64,000 nt of DNA from contig NZ_JPRO01000007.1 in NCBI RefSeq assembly GCF_000737785.1, positions 62,001-126,000 of the forward strand, written 5' to 3'. The first letter of the stretch is position 1, and each line of letters starts with the position of its first letter. Source of the stretch: Chryseobacterium luteum. GTDB lineage: Bacteria > Bacteroidota > Bacteroidia > Flavobacteriales > Weeksellaceae. The position numbers and the translations under genes are program-made. The notes under the pieces were generated by a model, which was given only the letters and a program-made list of their open reading frames with translations, did no database searches and was not told the DNA's origin. Of the stretch, positions 9,827-18,171 are shown one piece after another.

Positions 9827-11056
9827 TTGAAATTTCCTTTATATTTCTCTAGAAAAATAGCGTTTTCCAAAGATAACAAAAATAACCTTTCGAGAGTTAT
9901 CATCTTCATCGGCAGGCTTTCTGTAGCTTTGGGGATCATTGTTTCTCTGATCACTGTATCTACGGGCTTCGGTTCAAAGAAAGCCATCAAAGAGAGACTG
10001 GCAGATTTCAGCGGCCATATTACCGTACGGTCCACAAGATCCAATTCCTCTTACAATACGTCTGTTCTTGATAATCAGGGACTGAATATTCAGAAAATCA
10101 AAACGCTTCCGGATGTGGAAAGTGTTCAGAAGTATGCAACAGTAACGGGAATTATGCGTAATGAGCACAATTTTTCGGGGATTATATTTAAAGGAGTCGG
10201 AAAAGACTTTGACAGTCTGAGATTCAAAAAATTCCTGGTGGCCGGTACCACTCCAAAAGTGACAGAGAATGGCTATAACAATGATGTGACTATTTCACAG
10301 AAGGTTGCTAATGATCTTCATCTGAAAGTTAATGACAGTATTGTTACCGTATTTTCAAAAGCAGACCAGAAACCTATCTACCGTAAATTCAGGGTTGTAG
10401 GAATTTATAAAACTGACATCAAAATGATTGACGAGCAATTCGTTATCGGTGGAATCAATCATGTGAGAAAAATTCAGGAAATGAAGCCGGACGAAATAGG
10501 CGGTATTGATATATTCTTTAAAAATGTAAATGACATCGACAAAGATTTCCCGGAAATTGAAAAACTGATCGGCTACAAGAACTATGCAGAAAAAGCAACG
10601 GAAAAATTCCCCCAGATCAATGACTGGATCAGTATTTTTGACACCAATATTGCCCTGATTATCATCATTATGCTGATCGTAGTTGTAATCAATATCATTA
10701 TGGTCCTTTTAATTCTGATCATTGAAAGAACGAATTCTATAGGGCTTTTAAAGACATTGGGAGCAAGTAATTCACAGATAAGAGCTACTTTCATCAATTA
10801 TACCCTGATCATCATGATCCCGGGGCTTCTGTACGGAAATGCAATTGGTCTGGGCTTGATTCTGATTCAGAAATTCTTCGGTATCATTAAGCTTAATCCT
10901 GAAAACTATTATGTAAGCACAGTTCCGGTAGACCTGAATCCTGTTGCCATTATTTCCATTTCATTAGGAATTCTGCTGATTTCCGGACTGGCTCTGATCG
11001 TTCCGAGCTACCTGATCAGCAAGATATCTCCGGTGAAGGCGATTAAGTATAATTAA
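9827..11056 (+). CDS. FtsX/LolE-like ABC transporter permease
   Basis: A permease of about 409 residues with one N-terminal membrane helix (VIIFIGRLSVALGIIVSLIT), a large periplasmic MacB-PCD-type domain, and three C-terminal helices that carry the FtsX signature IGLLKTLGAS. Proteins of this kind (LolC/LolE) extract lipoproteins or other substrates from the inner membrane together with an ATPase; none is encoded next door. No ATG opens the frame. TTG 9827 puts the start just before FPLYFSRKIAFSKDNKN, where I expect the N-terminus of relatives. TTG 9758 would add 23 residues and overlap the NamZ-like gene by 65 bp. Confidence 0.85.
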   Translation: MKFPLYFSRKIAFSKDNKNNLSRVIIFIGRLSVALGIIVSLITVSTGFGSKKAIKERLADFSGHITVRSTRSNSSYNTSVLDNQGLNIQKIKTLPDVESVQKYATVTGIMRNEHNFSGIIFKGVGKDFDSLRFKKFLVAGTTPKVTENGYNNDVTISQKVANDLHLKVNDSIVTVFSKADQKPIYRKFRVVGIYKTDIKMIDEQFVIGGINHVRKIQEMKPDEIGGIDIFFKNVNDIDKDFPEIEKLIGYKNYAEKATEKFPQINDWISIFDTNIALIIIIMLIVVVINIIMVLLILIIERTNSIGLLKTLGASNSQIRATFINYTLIIMIPGLLYGNAIGLGLILIQKFFGIIKLNPENYYVSTVPVDLNPVAIISISLGILLISGLALIVPSYLISKISPVKAIKYN

Positions 11057-11063
11057 AATGGTG

Positions 11064-11227
11064 AAATGTGAATGGTGAAATGTCAATTACAAGACAGTGA
11101 TCAATTCTGTTTTAGTTAAAAAAATTTATAATTCACTTTAGAAAATCAATAATGAATTGGGGACAATAAATTTAATTCAATGGCCGTAATTAAAAAATTC
11201 ACTACTGGCGATTGACCATTCACATTT
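11064..11227. repeat. GTGAAT-family intergenic repeat
   Basis: AAATGTGAATGGT (11064-11076) recurs inverted as ACCATTCACATTT at 11215-11227, bracketing about 160 bp between the permease gene and the cystathionine beta-synthase-like gene. The arms share the GTGAATGGTCAAT core found in the other copies of this family in the window. The interior holds no open frame. Confidence 0.6.
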
Positions 11228-11269
11228 ATAAATCGTAATCTTTAAATTACACAGCTAATTTTAAAGCCT

Positions 11270-11277
11270 TATCTTTG
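11270..11277 (+). promoter_or_regulatory. -7 promoter element, TATCTTTG
   Basis: TATCTTTG is an exact match to the Bacteroidetes -7 consensus TAnnTTTG, 19 bp before the ATG at 11297. I do not see a clean TTTG -33 element 17-23 bp upstream (TTTAAA at 11241 is the nearest), so the match is partial. It would give a very short leader. Confidence 0.55.
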
Positions 11278-11296
11278 TACCGCTTATAAAACATTT

Positions 11297-12280
11297 ATGA
11301 AATACGCAAAAAATATTCTTGAAACGATAGGAAACACCCCTCTTGTGAAACTTAATAAAGTATTGGGGGAAGACTTTCCTGCTCTGGTTTTAGCAAAAGT
11401 AGAGACATTCAATCCCGGGAATTCTGTAAAGGACAGAATGGCCGTTAAAATGATAGAAGATGCCGAAAAAGACGGCAGATTAAAACCCGGAGGAACCATT
11501 ATTGAAGGGACTTCAGGAAATACAGGAATGGGTCTGGCCCTTGCTGCAATTATCAAAGGCTACAAATGTATTTTTGTAACCAATTCCAAGCAGTCTAAAG
11601 AGAAATGCGATATCCTTCGTGCTGTAGGCGCAGAAGTAATTGTGTGCCCTACTGATGTAAAGCCTACTGATCCGCGTTCTTATTATTCAGTTTCCAAAAG
11701 ACTGGCTAAGGAAACAGAAAACGGATGGTATGTGAACCAATATGATAACTTATCAAACAGAGCAGCTCATTATGAGTCTACCGCTCCTGAGATCTGGGAA
11801 CAGACGGACGGAAAGCTTACCCATTTTGTGGCGGGTGCAGGAACGGGCGGTACCGTTACAGGCTGCGGAACTTTCTTCAAGGAGAGAAACCCGGACATCA
11901 AAGTAATCGGAGTTGACACTTATGGCTCTATTCTGAAAGAATTCCACGAGACAGGTGAGCTTCATTATGATCATGCTTATACCTATATCACAGAAGGAAT
12001 CGGGGAAGATATTATTCCTGAGAATTACGATATGTCTGTCATCGATCATTTTGAAAAGGTAACGGATAAAGACGGTGCCATCTATGCCAGAAAACTGGCG
12101 AAGGAAGAGGGGATTTTCTGCGGATATTCTGCAGGAAGTGCGATTGCTTCCCTGATCCAGATGAAAGACCAGTTCACGAAAGATGATGTGATTGTCGTTC
12201 TTCTTCATGACCACGGCTCAAGATATGTAGGAAAGGTCTACAATGATGAGTGGATGAAGGAAATGGGTTGGCTGGATTAA
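11297..12280 (+). CDS. PLP-dependent cystathionine beta-synthase / cysteine synthase family enzyme
   Basis: The 327-residue protein is a fold-type II PLP enzyme. It has NPGNSVKDRMA with the Schiff-base lysine at residue 45, the phosphate loop EGTSGNTGMG, GAGTGGTVTG for the PLP phosphate, and CGYSAGSA. The pattern GVDTYGSIL followed by TEGIGEDIIP is closer to the cystathionine beta-synthase core than to CysK, but the C-terminal CBS regulatory domains are absent. It either condenses serine with homocysteine or makes cysteine from an activated serine; the sequence alone does not decide. It stands alone, with its own promoter and a strong terminator. Confidence 0.88.
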   Translation: MKYAKNILETIGNTPLVKLNKVLGEDFPALVLAKVETFNPGNSVKDRMAVKMIEDAEKDGRLKPGGTIIEGTSGNTGMGLALAAIIKGYKCIFVTNSKQSKEKCDILRAVGAEVIVCPTDVKPTDPRSYYSVSKRLAKETENGWYVNQYDNLSNRAAHYESTAPEIWEQTDGKLTHFVAGAGTGGTVTGCGTFFKERNPDIKVIGVDTYGSILKEFHETGELHYDHAYTYITEGIGEDIIPENYDMSVIDHFEKVTDKDGAIYARKLAKEEGIFCGYSAGSAIASLIQMKDQFTKDDVIVVLLHDHGSRYVGKVYNDEWMKEMGWLD

Positions 12281-12321
12281 TCAAAAAACAAAGAGGGTAA
12301 ATTTGCCTTTTTACATAAACT

Positions 12322-12352
12322 AAAAATCAGAGCGTTCTGCTCTGATTTTTTT
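12322..12352. terminator. Bidirectional intrinsic terminator
   Basis: ATCAGAGC / GCTCTGAT forms a perfect 8-bp stem with a GTTCT loop, flanked by A and T runs on both sides, so it can stop transcripts from both strands. It ends the cystathionine beta-synthase-like gene (+) and overlaps the stop codon of the convergent membrane protein gene (-). Confidence 0.85.
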
Positions 12353-12878
12353 ATGACTTGATGTTTTTCTTTATGGTCTGTTTTAAAATGCTGTAATCGC
12401 CTTTACTCATAGACTTTTCCGGAAACATATAATTGTATTTCCCTTCCAGGGCAATAAATGAATCTCTTATATCATATACTTTGAAATCTTCCCATTTGCT
12501 TAGCTCTTCCTGATGATTAAGATTGACATTAAAAATTTCATCATTAAAACGGATCTCATAAATTTCAGAATTTTCCAGGGATTTCAGATAACGGTTAACC
12601 TCTTTCTTCCACCGGGAAACCTTGTTGATGCTTAAAGAAAGATAAACCGTACAAAGCAGGAACAAAAAGCTCACAAAATATAGAATCCCAAACTTTTCTT
12701 TGCTTAAATCATCTTTAAAACAAAACAGAATCAACAGAATCACTCCTGCAACTGCCGTGGTAACCGTTTTTCCTTTGGTAGTCGGTGAAAAAAATAAATT
12801 CCCCTGGTTACCGCTGAAATAAATTTCTTCGAAATCCTTTCTGTTCACATTTAGTTTAATGATTTTCTCTCCATTCAT
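12351..12878 (-). CDS. Membrane protein, possibly YcxB-like
   Basis: The 175-residue protein has two membrane helices (about residues 37-53 and 62-82) after a 35-residue N-terminal strand-rich part. The C-terminal half (WEDFKVYDIRDSFIAL, YNYMFPEKSMSKGD) resembles the C-terminal domain of YcxB-like proteins of unknown function. It begins 45 bp after the stop of the CbpA/CbpM pair on the same strand, so it may be transcribed with them, but no functional link is known. Confidence 0.65.
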   Translation of the reverse strand: MNGEKIIKLNVNRKDFEEIYFSGNQGNLFFSPTTKGKTVTTAVAGVILLILFCFKDDLSKEKFGILYFVSFLFLLCTVYLSLSINKVSRWKKEVNRYLKSLENSEIYEIRFNDEIFNVNLNHQEELSKWEDFKVYDIRDSFIALEGKYNYMFPEKSMSKGDYSILKQTIKKNIKS

Positions 12879-12923
12879 TTCCCAGAATATTTAGTTTGTT
12901 TTTTTAAAGATTACAAAACTAAA

Positions 12924-13226
12924 TCAAATATCTTCATATCGGTCACTTATTACAGAAAGTTTATTCATTAAATCACGATTTTTCTTCTTTAAATCTTCCA
13001 TTTTCTGAAGCATATGGTTAATGACCTCCAACCCCGGAAGGTTGATTTCCAGATCATAATGCAAGTTAGTAAACTTCTCAAAAACAGGCAGATCTTCATA
13101 GGGTAAATACCGGATTTCATTCTCTGTTTCTACATTCAGTAAACCCACATCTACCAATTCATCAAAAAAAGTGATCTCTATATTGTATATTTTTACGAGT
13201 TCTTCCCTCGATATTCTTTCACTCAT
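12924..13226 (-). CDS. CbpM-like chaperone modulator
   Basis: This 100-residue protein begins with a MerR-like helix-turn-helix segment (ISREELVKIYNIEITFFDELVDVGLL) and ends in a coiled coil (MLQKMEDLKKKNRDLMNKL), the layout of CbpM. In E. coli CbpM binds the J domain of CbpA and blocks its co-chaperone and DNA-binding activities. The start lies 3 bp after the stop of the cbpA-like gene, the usual cbpA-cbpM operon order, which strongly supports the call. Confidence 0.85.
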   Translation of the reverse strand: MSERISREELVKIYNIEITFFDELVDVGLLNVETENEIRYLPYEDLPVFEKFTNLHYDLEINLPGLEVINHMLQKMEDLKKKNRDLMNKLSVISDRYEDI

Positions 13227-13229
13227 GAC

Positions 13230-14144
13230 TTAGGAATTTTTAAGTTGTTCAAAAAGTTCTTTCTGCCTGTCTGTCAAACCAGTAGGCAGTTTCACCTCAT
13301 ACGTCACAAAAAGATCTCCGGCCTGGCCTTCTTTCTTATACACCGGAAAACCTTTGCCTTTCAGCCTTACCGTTGTTCCGTTCTGGGTTTCGGGTTTTAC
13401 TTTAAGGTTGACACTTCCGTTCAGTGTAGTCACTTTTATATCGCCGCCTAAAACAGCGGTATACATATCTATTGAAACTTTGGTTTTCAGATCGTCACCG
13501 ATTCTTTCAAAATCGGGATCAACAGGAATATTGAATGTGATGTACAGGTCTCCGTTCGGACCACCATTAAAACCAGGGCTTCCATGTCCTTTCAGTTTGA
13601 TCTGCTGCCCGTCATACACCCCGGCAGGAATTGTGATTCTTACCTTTTTACCATTGATATCAAAAGTCTGCGGATGAGTCTGTGCAGCATCTTTTAAGTT
13701 TAAATTCAGTTCAGCATGAACATCCTGCCCCTTGAATTTTCCTGAAGAACTTCCCCTCGAATTTTTCCCGAAGCCTCCACCACCGCCGCCGAACATACTT
13801 TGAAAAAAGTCTGAAAAATCTTCACCTTCACCAAAATCAGCACCGGAAAATCCGTCACCGCCATAACTCTGCTGCTGATACTGCCTTTGCTGTTGCTGGG
13901 CTTTTTCATATTCATCGCCATGTTTCCAGTTTTCACCGTACTTATCATATTTAGTACGGTTCTCAGGGTTACTGAGGACTTCATTGGCTTCATTCAGTTC
14001 TTTGAATTTCCTTTCTGCTTCTTTGTCGCCGGGATTGAGGTCAGGATGAAGTTTTCTCGCCAGCTTCCGGTAAGCCTTTTTGATGTCATCTTGTGTTGCG
14101 CTTTTATCTACGCCTAAAATTTTATAGTAATCTATATAAGCCAT
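13230..14144 (-). CDS. cbpA: CbpA-like DnaJ-class co-chaperone
   Basis: The 304-residue protein has an N-terminal J domain (HPD at residues 33-35) that stimulates the ATPase of DnaK. A Gln-, Gly- and Phe-rich linker follows, with a GGGGGFG run near residues 121-127, and then two DnaJ C-terminal substrate-binding domains (starting near [10 protein letters not shown]). The zinc-finger region of true DnaJ is absent, which makes it a type II J protein of the CbpA kind. The cbpM-like gene follows 3 bp downstream. A TAAATTTG box (minus strand, 14161-14168) could be the -7 element. Confidence 0.93.
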   Translation of the reverse strand: MAYIDYYKILGVDKSATQDDIKKAYRKLARKLHPDLNPGDKEAERKFKELNEANEVLSNPENRTKYDKYGENWKHGDEYEKAQQQQRQYQQQSYGGDGFSGADFGEGEDFSDFFQSMFGGGGGGFGKNSRGSSSGKFKGQDVHAELNLNLKDAAQTHPQTFDINGKKVRITIPAGVYDGQQIKLKGHGSPGFNGGPNGDLYITFNIPVDPDFERIGDDLKTKVSIDMYTAVLGGDIKVTTLNGSVNLKVKPETQNGTTVRLKGKGFPVYKKEGQAGDLFVTYEVKLPTGLTDRQKELFEQLKNS

Positions 14145-14214
14145 AGAAACGATATTTACTCAAATTTATGAAATTTGCGCCTGAAAAGTATATAAGAGAA
14201 TGTTAAAATAAACC

Positions 14215-14222
14215 TATCTTTG
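14215..14222 (+). promoter_or_regulatory. -7 promoter element, TATCTTTG
   Basis: An exact TAnnTTTG match lies 14 bp before the ATG of the symporter gene at 14237. No convincing TTTG -33 element is visible at the expected distance. Confidence 0.5.
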
Positions 14223-14236
14223 ATAAAAAGCATTGA

Positions 14237-15436
14237 ATGAAAGAGGTACTGAAAAACTATTCAGGAATTATACTTTTGCTCTTAGGAATAGTTGCAGGAA
14301 GCATTATAGGCATTACTGCTCCCAATACCGTAGAATACATTAAGCCTCTGGGAGATATCTTTCTGAATCTTCTTTTTGTGAGTGTAGTGCCGCTGGTTTT
14401 CTTTGCGGTTTCCAATTCTATTGCATCGCTGGAACAGGGGTCCAAGTTCGGGAAAATCATTTTAGTGATGTCTTTTACTTTTCTGTTCTTTATTTTGACA
14501 GCAGCCATTTTTACGATCTGTGTAATCTATGTATTTCCGGTTTCCGGTGTTTCCGGCAGTTCGGAAATGATTACTGAAACCGTTAGTGAAGACAGCTGGG
14601 GCAACAGGATCGTAAGTTTTTTCACCGTTGGAGAATTTACCCAGCTTTTTTCAAGACAGAATATGCTGGCTCTTCTTATTTTTGCTTTTATGACCGGATT
14701 TGCCGCCCGTAAGGCCGGAGAAAAAGGACAGCCGTTCAGGGTTTTTATCGCTTCTGGATATGAGGTTATGAAGGAATTGCTTTTACTGATCATGAAACTG
14801 GCTCCTATCGGTCTTGGGGCTTATTTCGCCTATCAGGTTGCCACTCTGGGTCCGCAGCTTTTCGGATTTTATGCTAAACCTCTGGGACTTTATTATATTG
14901 CAGGAATCGTTTATTTCTTTGTCTTCTTTTCACTGTACGCTTTTATGGCAGATAGACGAAAGGGGATCAGAAATTTCTGGACCAATGCAGTCTACCCCAC
15001 TCTAACTGCTTTAAGTACCTGTAGCAGCTTTGCCACAATGCCTGCAAATCTTCTGGCAGCATCAAAGATCGGCATTCCGAATTCTATTGCCAACCTGGTT
15101 ATCCCGATCGGGACAACATTGCATAAGAACGGATCTTCCATGTCTTCCATCATCAAGATATATGTTGCTTTTATGATCATTGGGAAAGATTTTTTTGATC
15201 CGGCAAATTTACTGCTCGCATTAGGCATCACTGTCTTTGTGAGTATTGTAGCTGGCGGAATTCCTAATGGCGGATATATCGGTGAAATGCTGATGATTTC
15301 GGTTTATAAACTACCACAGGAAGCTATTCCGGCAGTAATGATTATCGGAACCCTGGTGGATCCGCTGGCCACTGTTCTGAATGCCGTGGGAGATATCGTA
15401 GCGGCGATGTTTGTGAACCGGTTTGTGAAGGTCTGA
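14237..15436 (+). CDS. Dicarboxylate/amino acid:cation symporter (SDF family)
   Basis: A 399-residue polytopic inner-membrane protein of the DAACS (GltP/DctA) family. Visible family features are the serine-rich re-entrant region STCSSFATMPANL, the conserved IPIGTTLHKNGSSMSS segment (position of the NMDGT-like substrate and cation site) and the C-terminal DPLATVLNAVGDIVAAMFV helix with its conserved Asp and Asn. Such proteins import glutamate, aspartate or C4-dicarboxylates with Na+ or H+. The substrate cannot be read from the sequence. It is a single gene divergent from cbpA. Confidence 0.9.
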   Translation: MKEVLKNYSGIILLLLGIVAGSIIGITAPNTVEYIKPLGDIFLNLLFVSVVPLVFFAVSNSIASLEQGSKFGKIILVMSFTFLFFILTAAIFTICVIYVFPVSGVSGSSEMITETVSEDSWGNRIVSFFTVGEFTQLFSRQNMLALLIFAFMTGFAARKAGEKGQPFRVFIASGYEVMKELLLLIMKLAPIGLGAYFAYQVATLGPQLFGFYAKPLGLYYIAGIVYFFVFFSLYAFMADRRKGIRNFWTNAVYPTLTALSTCSSFATMPANLLAASKIGIPNSIANLVIPIGTTLHKNGSSMSSIIKIYVAFMIIGKDFFDPANLLLALGITVFVSIVAGGIPNGGYIGEMLMISVYKLPQEAIPAVMIIGTLVDPLATVLNAVGDIVAAMFVNRFVKV

Positions 15437-15639
15437 TGGGATAAAGAGAGAAAAAGAATAAAGAGAAAAGAAAAAAGAGCGGGATACAATACATTTATTC
15501 TACAATTGATTTAAATCTATACCCACAAATCTGCATAATCTGCGAGAGTTTAAGATATAATTGTTTTTCTCATTGATTAAGTCGATGTGATATGTTTTCT
15601 CTAACCCATTGTTTCAAAGGTCAGTTGATAGTCAATATT

Positions 15640-16023
15640 CTATTCGCTGCGTTTTACTGGTTGCAGGTTTTCATATTCTTCTTTGGTGAAAAGTCTGTAC
15701 TGGACTTTAAATGTTTTGCCTAAAGGAGTTTCCAGGGAAAAGCCTCCCGGACCGAATCCATCTGTAACATCCAGTGTAAAGTGGGAATATTTCCAATACT
15801 CGAATAGGTCGCGGTCTATCCAGAATTCATGACCGTTGATGGTTCCTATCATCGCATCATTCATTCTTGGGAAGAATCCTCCTTTCTCGAAGCATTGCGG
15901 CTGGGTACCTTCACAGCAGCCTCCTGCCTGGTAAAACATCAGGGGACCGTATTTATCTTCCAATTGATAAATAACATCAAGTGCTTTTTCTGTTGCTGAT
16001 AATCTGGATATTGTGGTTTCCAT
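15640..16023 (-). CDS. DUF779 family protein
   Basis: This 127-residue protein carries the DUF779 signature AGGCCEGTQPQCFEKGGFFP, with three cysteines that could bind metal, and DRDLFEYWKYSHFTLDV further on. Members are commonly found next to aldehyde dehydrogenase genes, as here: the dehydrogenase gene lies 440 bp upstream on the same strand. The role is unknown; a part in aldehyde or alcohol oxidation is inferred from that pairing. Confidence 0.88.
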   Translation of the reverse strand: METTISRLSATEKALDVIYQLEDKYGPLMFYQAGGCCEGTQPQCFEKGGFFPRMNDAMIGTINGHEFWIDRDLFEYWKYSHFTLDVTDGFGPGGFSLETPLGKTFKVQYRLFTKEEYENLQPVKRSE

Positions 16024-16322
16024 TTTTTTCTTTTAATTAAACAGGTTTGTTTCTATTAAGATACGAAGATTTAACTGATGAACTTTCTATGTGTTATTTT
16101 ATGTGTTTTAATCGCAAAGGCGCTAAGTTTTTTTATCTTCATACTGTTTTAAGGCAGAAAGATCTTACATCCTATAAAATTGTATACTGCTGTCATTAAG
16201 CAATTTAAAATTCAAATCATAAAAATTAGAATTAGCACATGGTCTTCTGATTTATCCCAGATTTCTGATTTTATTATGTATTAAAACCCTCTATGTAATT
16301 CCAAAGGAATGGATATTTTTTT
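16024..16322. other. Intergenic region, no gene seen
   Basis: AT-rich spacer between the DUF779 gene and the GC-rich repeat element. It contains one copy of the short repeat ATCGCAAAGGCGC (near 16112-16124), which recurs near 56050 and inverted near 56370. No open frame or terminator is evident. Confidence 0.5.
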
Positions 16323-16452
16323 CGCGTGAGGGATAGGAAGGGCGGCGAGGAACGAGCCGGTGCGGAATGAAATGGAGCACCGAAACGAAGTGGAGCCCTG
16401 GAAAGCCCGACCGTTTTGCCCCGGCTCTGCCGGGGCAAACGGGCACGCCCTA
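16323..16452. repeat. GC-rich structured intergenic element, about 130 bp
   Basis: An abrupt GC-rich island in AT-rich DNA. It begins CGCGTGAGGGATAGGAAG and ends GGAAAGCCCGACC, a hairpin, then GGGCACGCCC. The hairpin TTTGCCCCGGC / GCCGGGGCAAA (16415-16439) has an 11-bp perfect stem and 3-base loop but no T-run, so it is not a normal terminator. I recall intergenic sequences with the same opening and closing motifs in many Flavobacteriia, with the middle hairpin varying; that is from memory. It lies between the aldehyde dehydrogenase and DUF779 genes. Confidence 0.6.
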
Positions 16453-16463
16453 ATATTTAAAAA

Positions 16464-17993
16464 TTAAAAGAAACCTAATTTGTTTTTGTTATAAGAGATC
16501 AGCATATTTTTGGTCTGACGGTAATGATCAAGCATCATTTTATGGTTTTCTCTGCCAATTCCTGACTGCTTATACCCTCCGAAAGGTGCTCCCGCCGGAT
16601 ATGAGTGGTACTGATTCACCCAAACTCTTCCTGCCTGGATCTGGCGGGGAACATTGTACAGCTGGTGTGCATCTCTTGTCCAAACCCCTGCTCCAAGACC
16701 ATAAATCGTGTCATTGGCAATTTTAACGCCCTCTTCTTCATCTTTGAAAGTTGTGAATGCCAGTACGGGACCGAAGATCTCTTCCTGGAAGATTCTCATT
16801 CTGTTATTCCCTTTGAAAATAGTCGGCTGGATGTAAAATCCGTTCTCTAAGTCCTCGCCCATGTTATTTACGTCACCGCCTACAAGAACCTCAGCTCCTT
16901 CTTCTTTTCCCAGCTGAATGTAGGAAAGAATTTTATCTTTCTGGATCTGGGAAGCCTGGGCACCCATCATCACTGTTTTGTCAAGTGGGTTTCCTACTTT
17001 GATGGCTTTTACTCTTTCGATTACTTTTGCAATGAATGCGTCTGCAATATCTTCCTGAACCAACAGTCTTGAAGGGCAGGTACATATCTCTCCCTGATTA
17101 AGGGCAAAAAGCACGGCTCCTTCAATCGCTTTATCCAGGAATTCATCATCAGCATCCATTACGGAACTGAAGAAAACGTTTGGAGATTTTCCGCCTAGCT
17201 CAAGGGTTACCGGGATAATATTTTCTGTAGCATACTGCATCACAAGACGACCAGTAGCTGTAGAACCTGTGAATGCTGCTTTTGAAACTTTAGGATTGGT
17301 CACTAAGGCTCTTCCCAATTCTGCTCCGAAGCCATTCACAATATTAATCACACCTGCAGGTAATAGATCGCCTATAATTTCCATCAAAACCAGGATGGAA
17401 ACCGGAGTACTTTCGGCAGGTTTCAATACAACACAGTTTCCAGCTGCCAAAGCCGGAGCTAACTTCCATACGGCCATCAATATTGGGAAATTCCATGGGA
17501 TGATCTGGGCAATTACTCCCAGCGGTTCGTGAACGATCAGGGAAACGGTATCTTTATCCAGTTCGTTGTGGGAACCTTCGTCTGCACGGATTACCGAAGC
17601 AAAATATCGGAAATGGTCGATCGCGAGTGGCAAATCGGCCGCTAAAGTTTCCCGAACAGCTTTCCCGTTGTCGATGGTTTCAACAATGGCGAGGTATTCA
17701 AGGTTCTGCTCGATCCTGTCTGCAATTTTGTTTAATATGATACTTCTTTCTGTAGATGAAGTATTTTTCCAGGTTTGGAATGCTTTGTCCGCAGCATTTA
17801 CAGCCAGTTCCAGATCTTCTTTGGAAGAATGTGCCACCTGAGTGAAGTTTTTACCATTCACCGGAGACACTACATTGAAATACTGTCCGTTTACCGGAGG
17901 GGTAAATTTACCGTCAATGTAATTATCATATTTGTTTTTGAATTCAGGCCACTGAAAAGCGGTCTCTGATTTTGGTTCTGTGATTGTGCTCAT
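16464..17993 (-). CDS. Aldehyde dehydrogenase (NAD(P)-dependent)
   Basis: A full-length 509-residue member of the ALDH superfamily. Visible motifs: IIPWNFPILM and KPAESTP (cofactor binding), FTGSTATGRL, VTLELGGKSPN with the general-base Glu, GEICTCPSR with the catalytic Cys, and EEIFGPVLAF. It resembles the AldB/ExaC type that oxidises acetaldehyde or other short aldehydes. It lies upstream of the DUF779 gene and divergent from an AraC-family regulator, an arrangement typical of inducible alcohol or aldehyde oxidation genes. The exact substrate is not determined. Confidence 0.95.
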   Translation of the reverse strand: MSTITEPKSETAFQWPEFKNKYDNYIDGKFTPPVNGQYFNVVSPVNGKNFTQVAHSSKEDLELAVNAADKAFQTWKNTSSTERSIILNKIADRIEQNLEYLAIVETIDNGKAVRETLAADLPLAIDHFRYFASVIRADEGSHNELDKDTVSLIVHEPLGVIAQIIPWNFPILMAVWKLAPALAAGNCVVLKPAESTPVSILVLMEIIGDLLPAGVINIVNGFGAELGRALVTNPKVSKAAFTGSTATGRLVMQYATENIIPVTLELGGKSPNVFFSSVMDADDEFLDKAIEGAVLFALNQGEICTCPSRLLVQEDIADAFIAKVIERVKAIKVGNPLDKTVMMGAQASQIQKDKILSYIQLGKEEGAEVLVGGDVNNMGEDLENGFYIQPTIFKGNNRMRIFQEEIFGPVLAFTTFKDEEEGVKIANDTIYGLGAGVWTRDAHQLYNVPRQIQAGRVWVNQYHSYPAGAPFGGYKQSGIGRENHKMMLDHYRQTKNMLISYNKNKLGFF

Positions 17994-18052
17994 ATTAGTA
18001 TAATTTTATTTTTCTTAATGCCAAATTACATTTACCCATGAAAAAGGAATAG

Positions 18053-18083
18053 CACAATCGTGTAAAAAAATATCACAATAGTG
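18053..18083. promoter_or_regulatory. Candidate AraC-family operator: two CACAATnGTG sites
   Basis: CACAATCGTG (18053-18062) and CACAATAGTG (18074-18083) are near-identical 10-mers whose starts are exactly 21 bp apart, two helical turns. They lie in the 178-bp gap between the divergent aldehyde dehydrogenase and AraC genes, 60-90 bp upstream of the dehydrogenase start. Direct repeats one or two turns apart are typical of AraC-type binding sites. The binding protein is inferred from position. Confidence 0.5.
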
Positions 18084-18171
18084 CAGATGTTCAATTTTAT
18101 AATTTTATTAACAGCAGTGTAGGGCTAAAATTTATATATTTGAGTTATTGGGTTTTACAAAATGTTTAGAA

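Noticed and set aside
16415..16439. Intrinsic terminator of the aldehyde dehydrogenase gene
   Set aside because: The 11-bp stem has no T-run on either side and is embedded in a larger GC-rich element.
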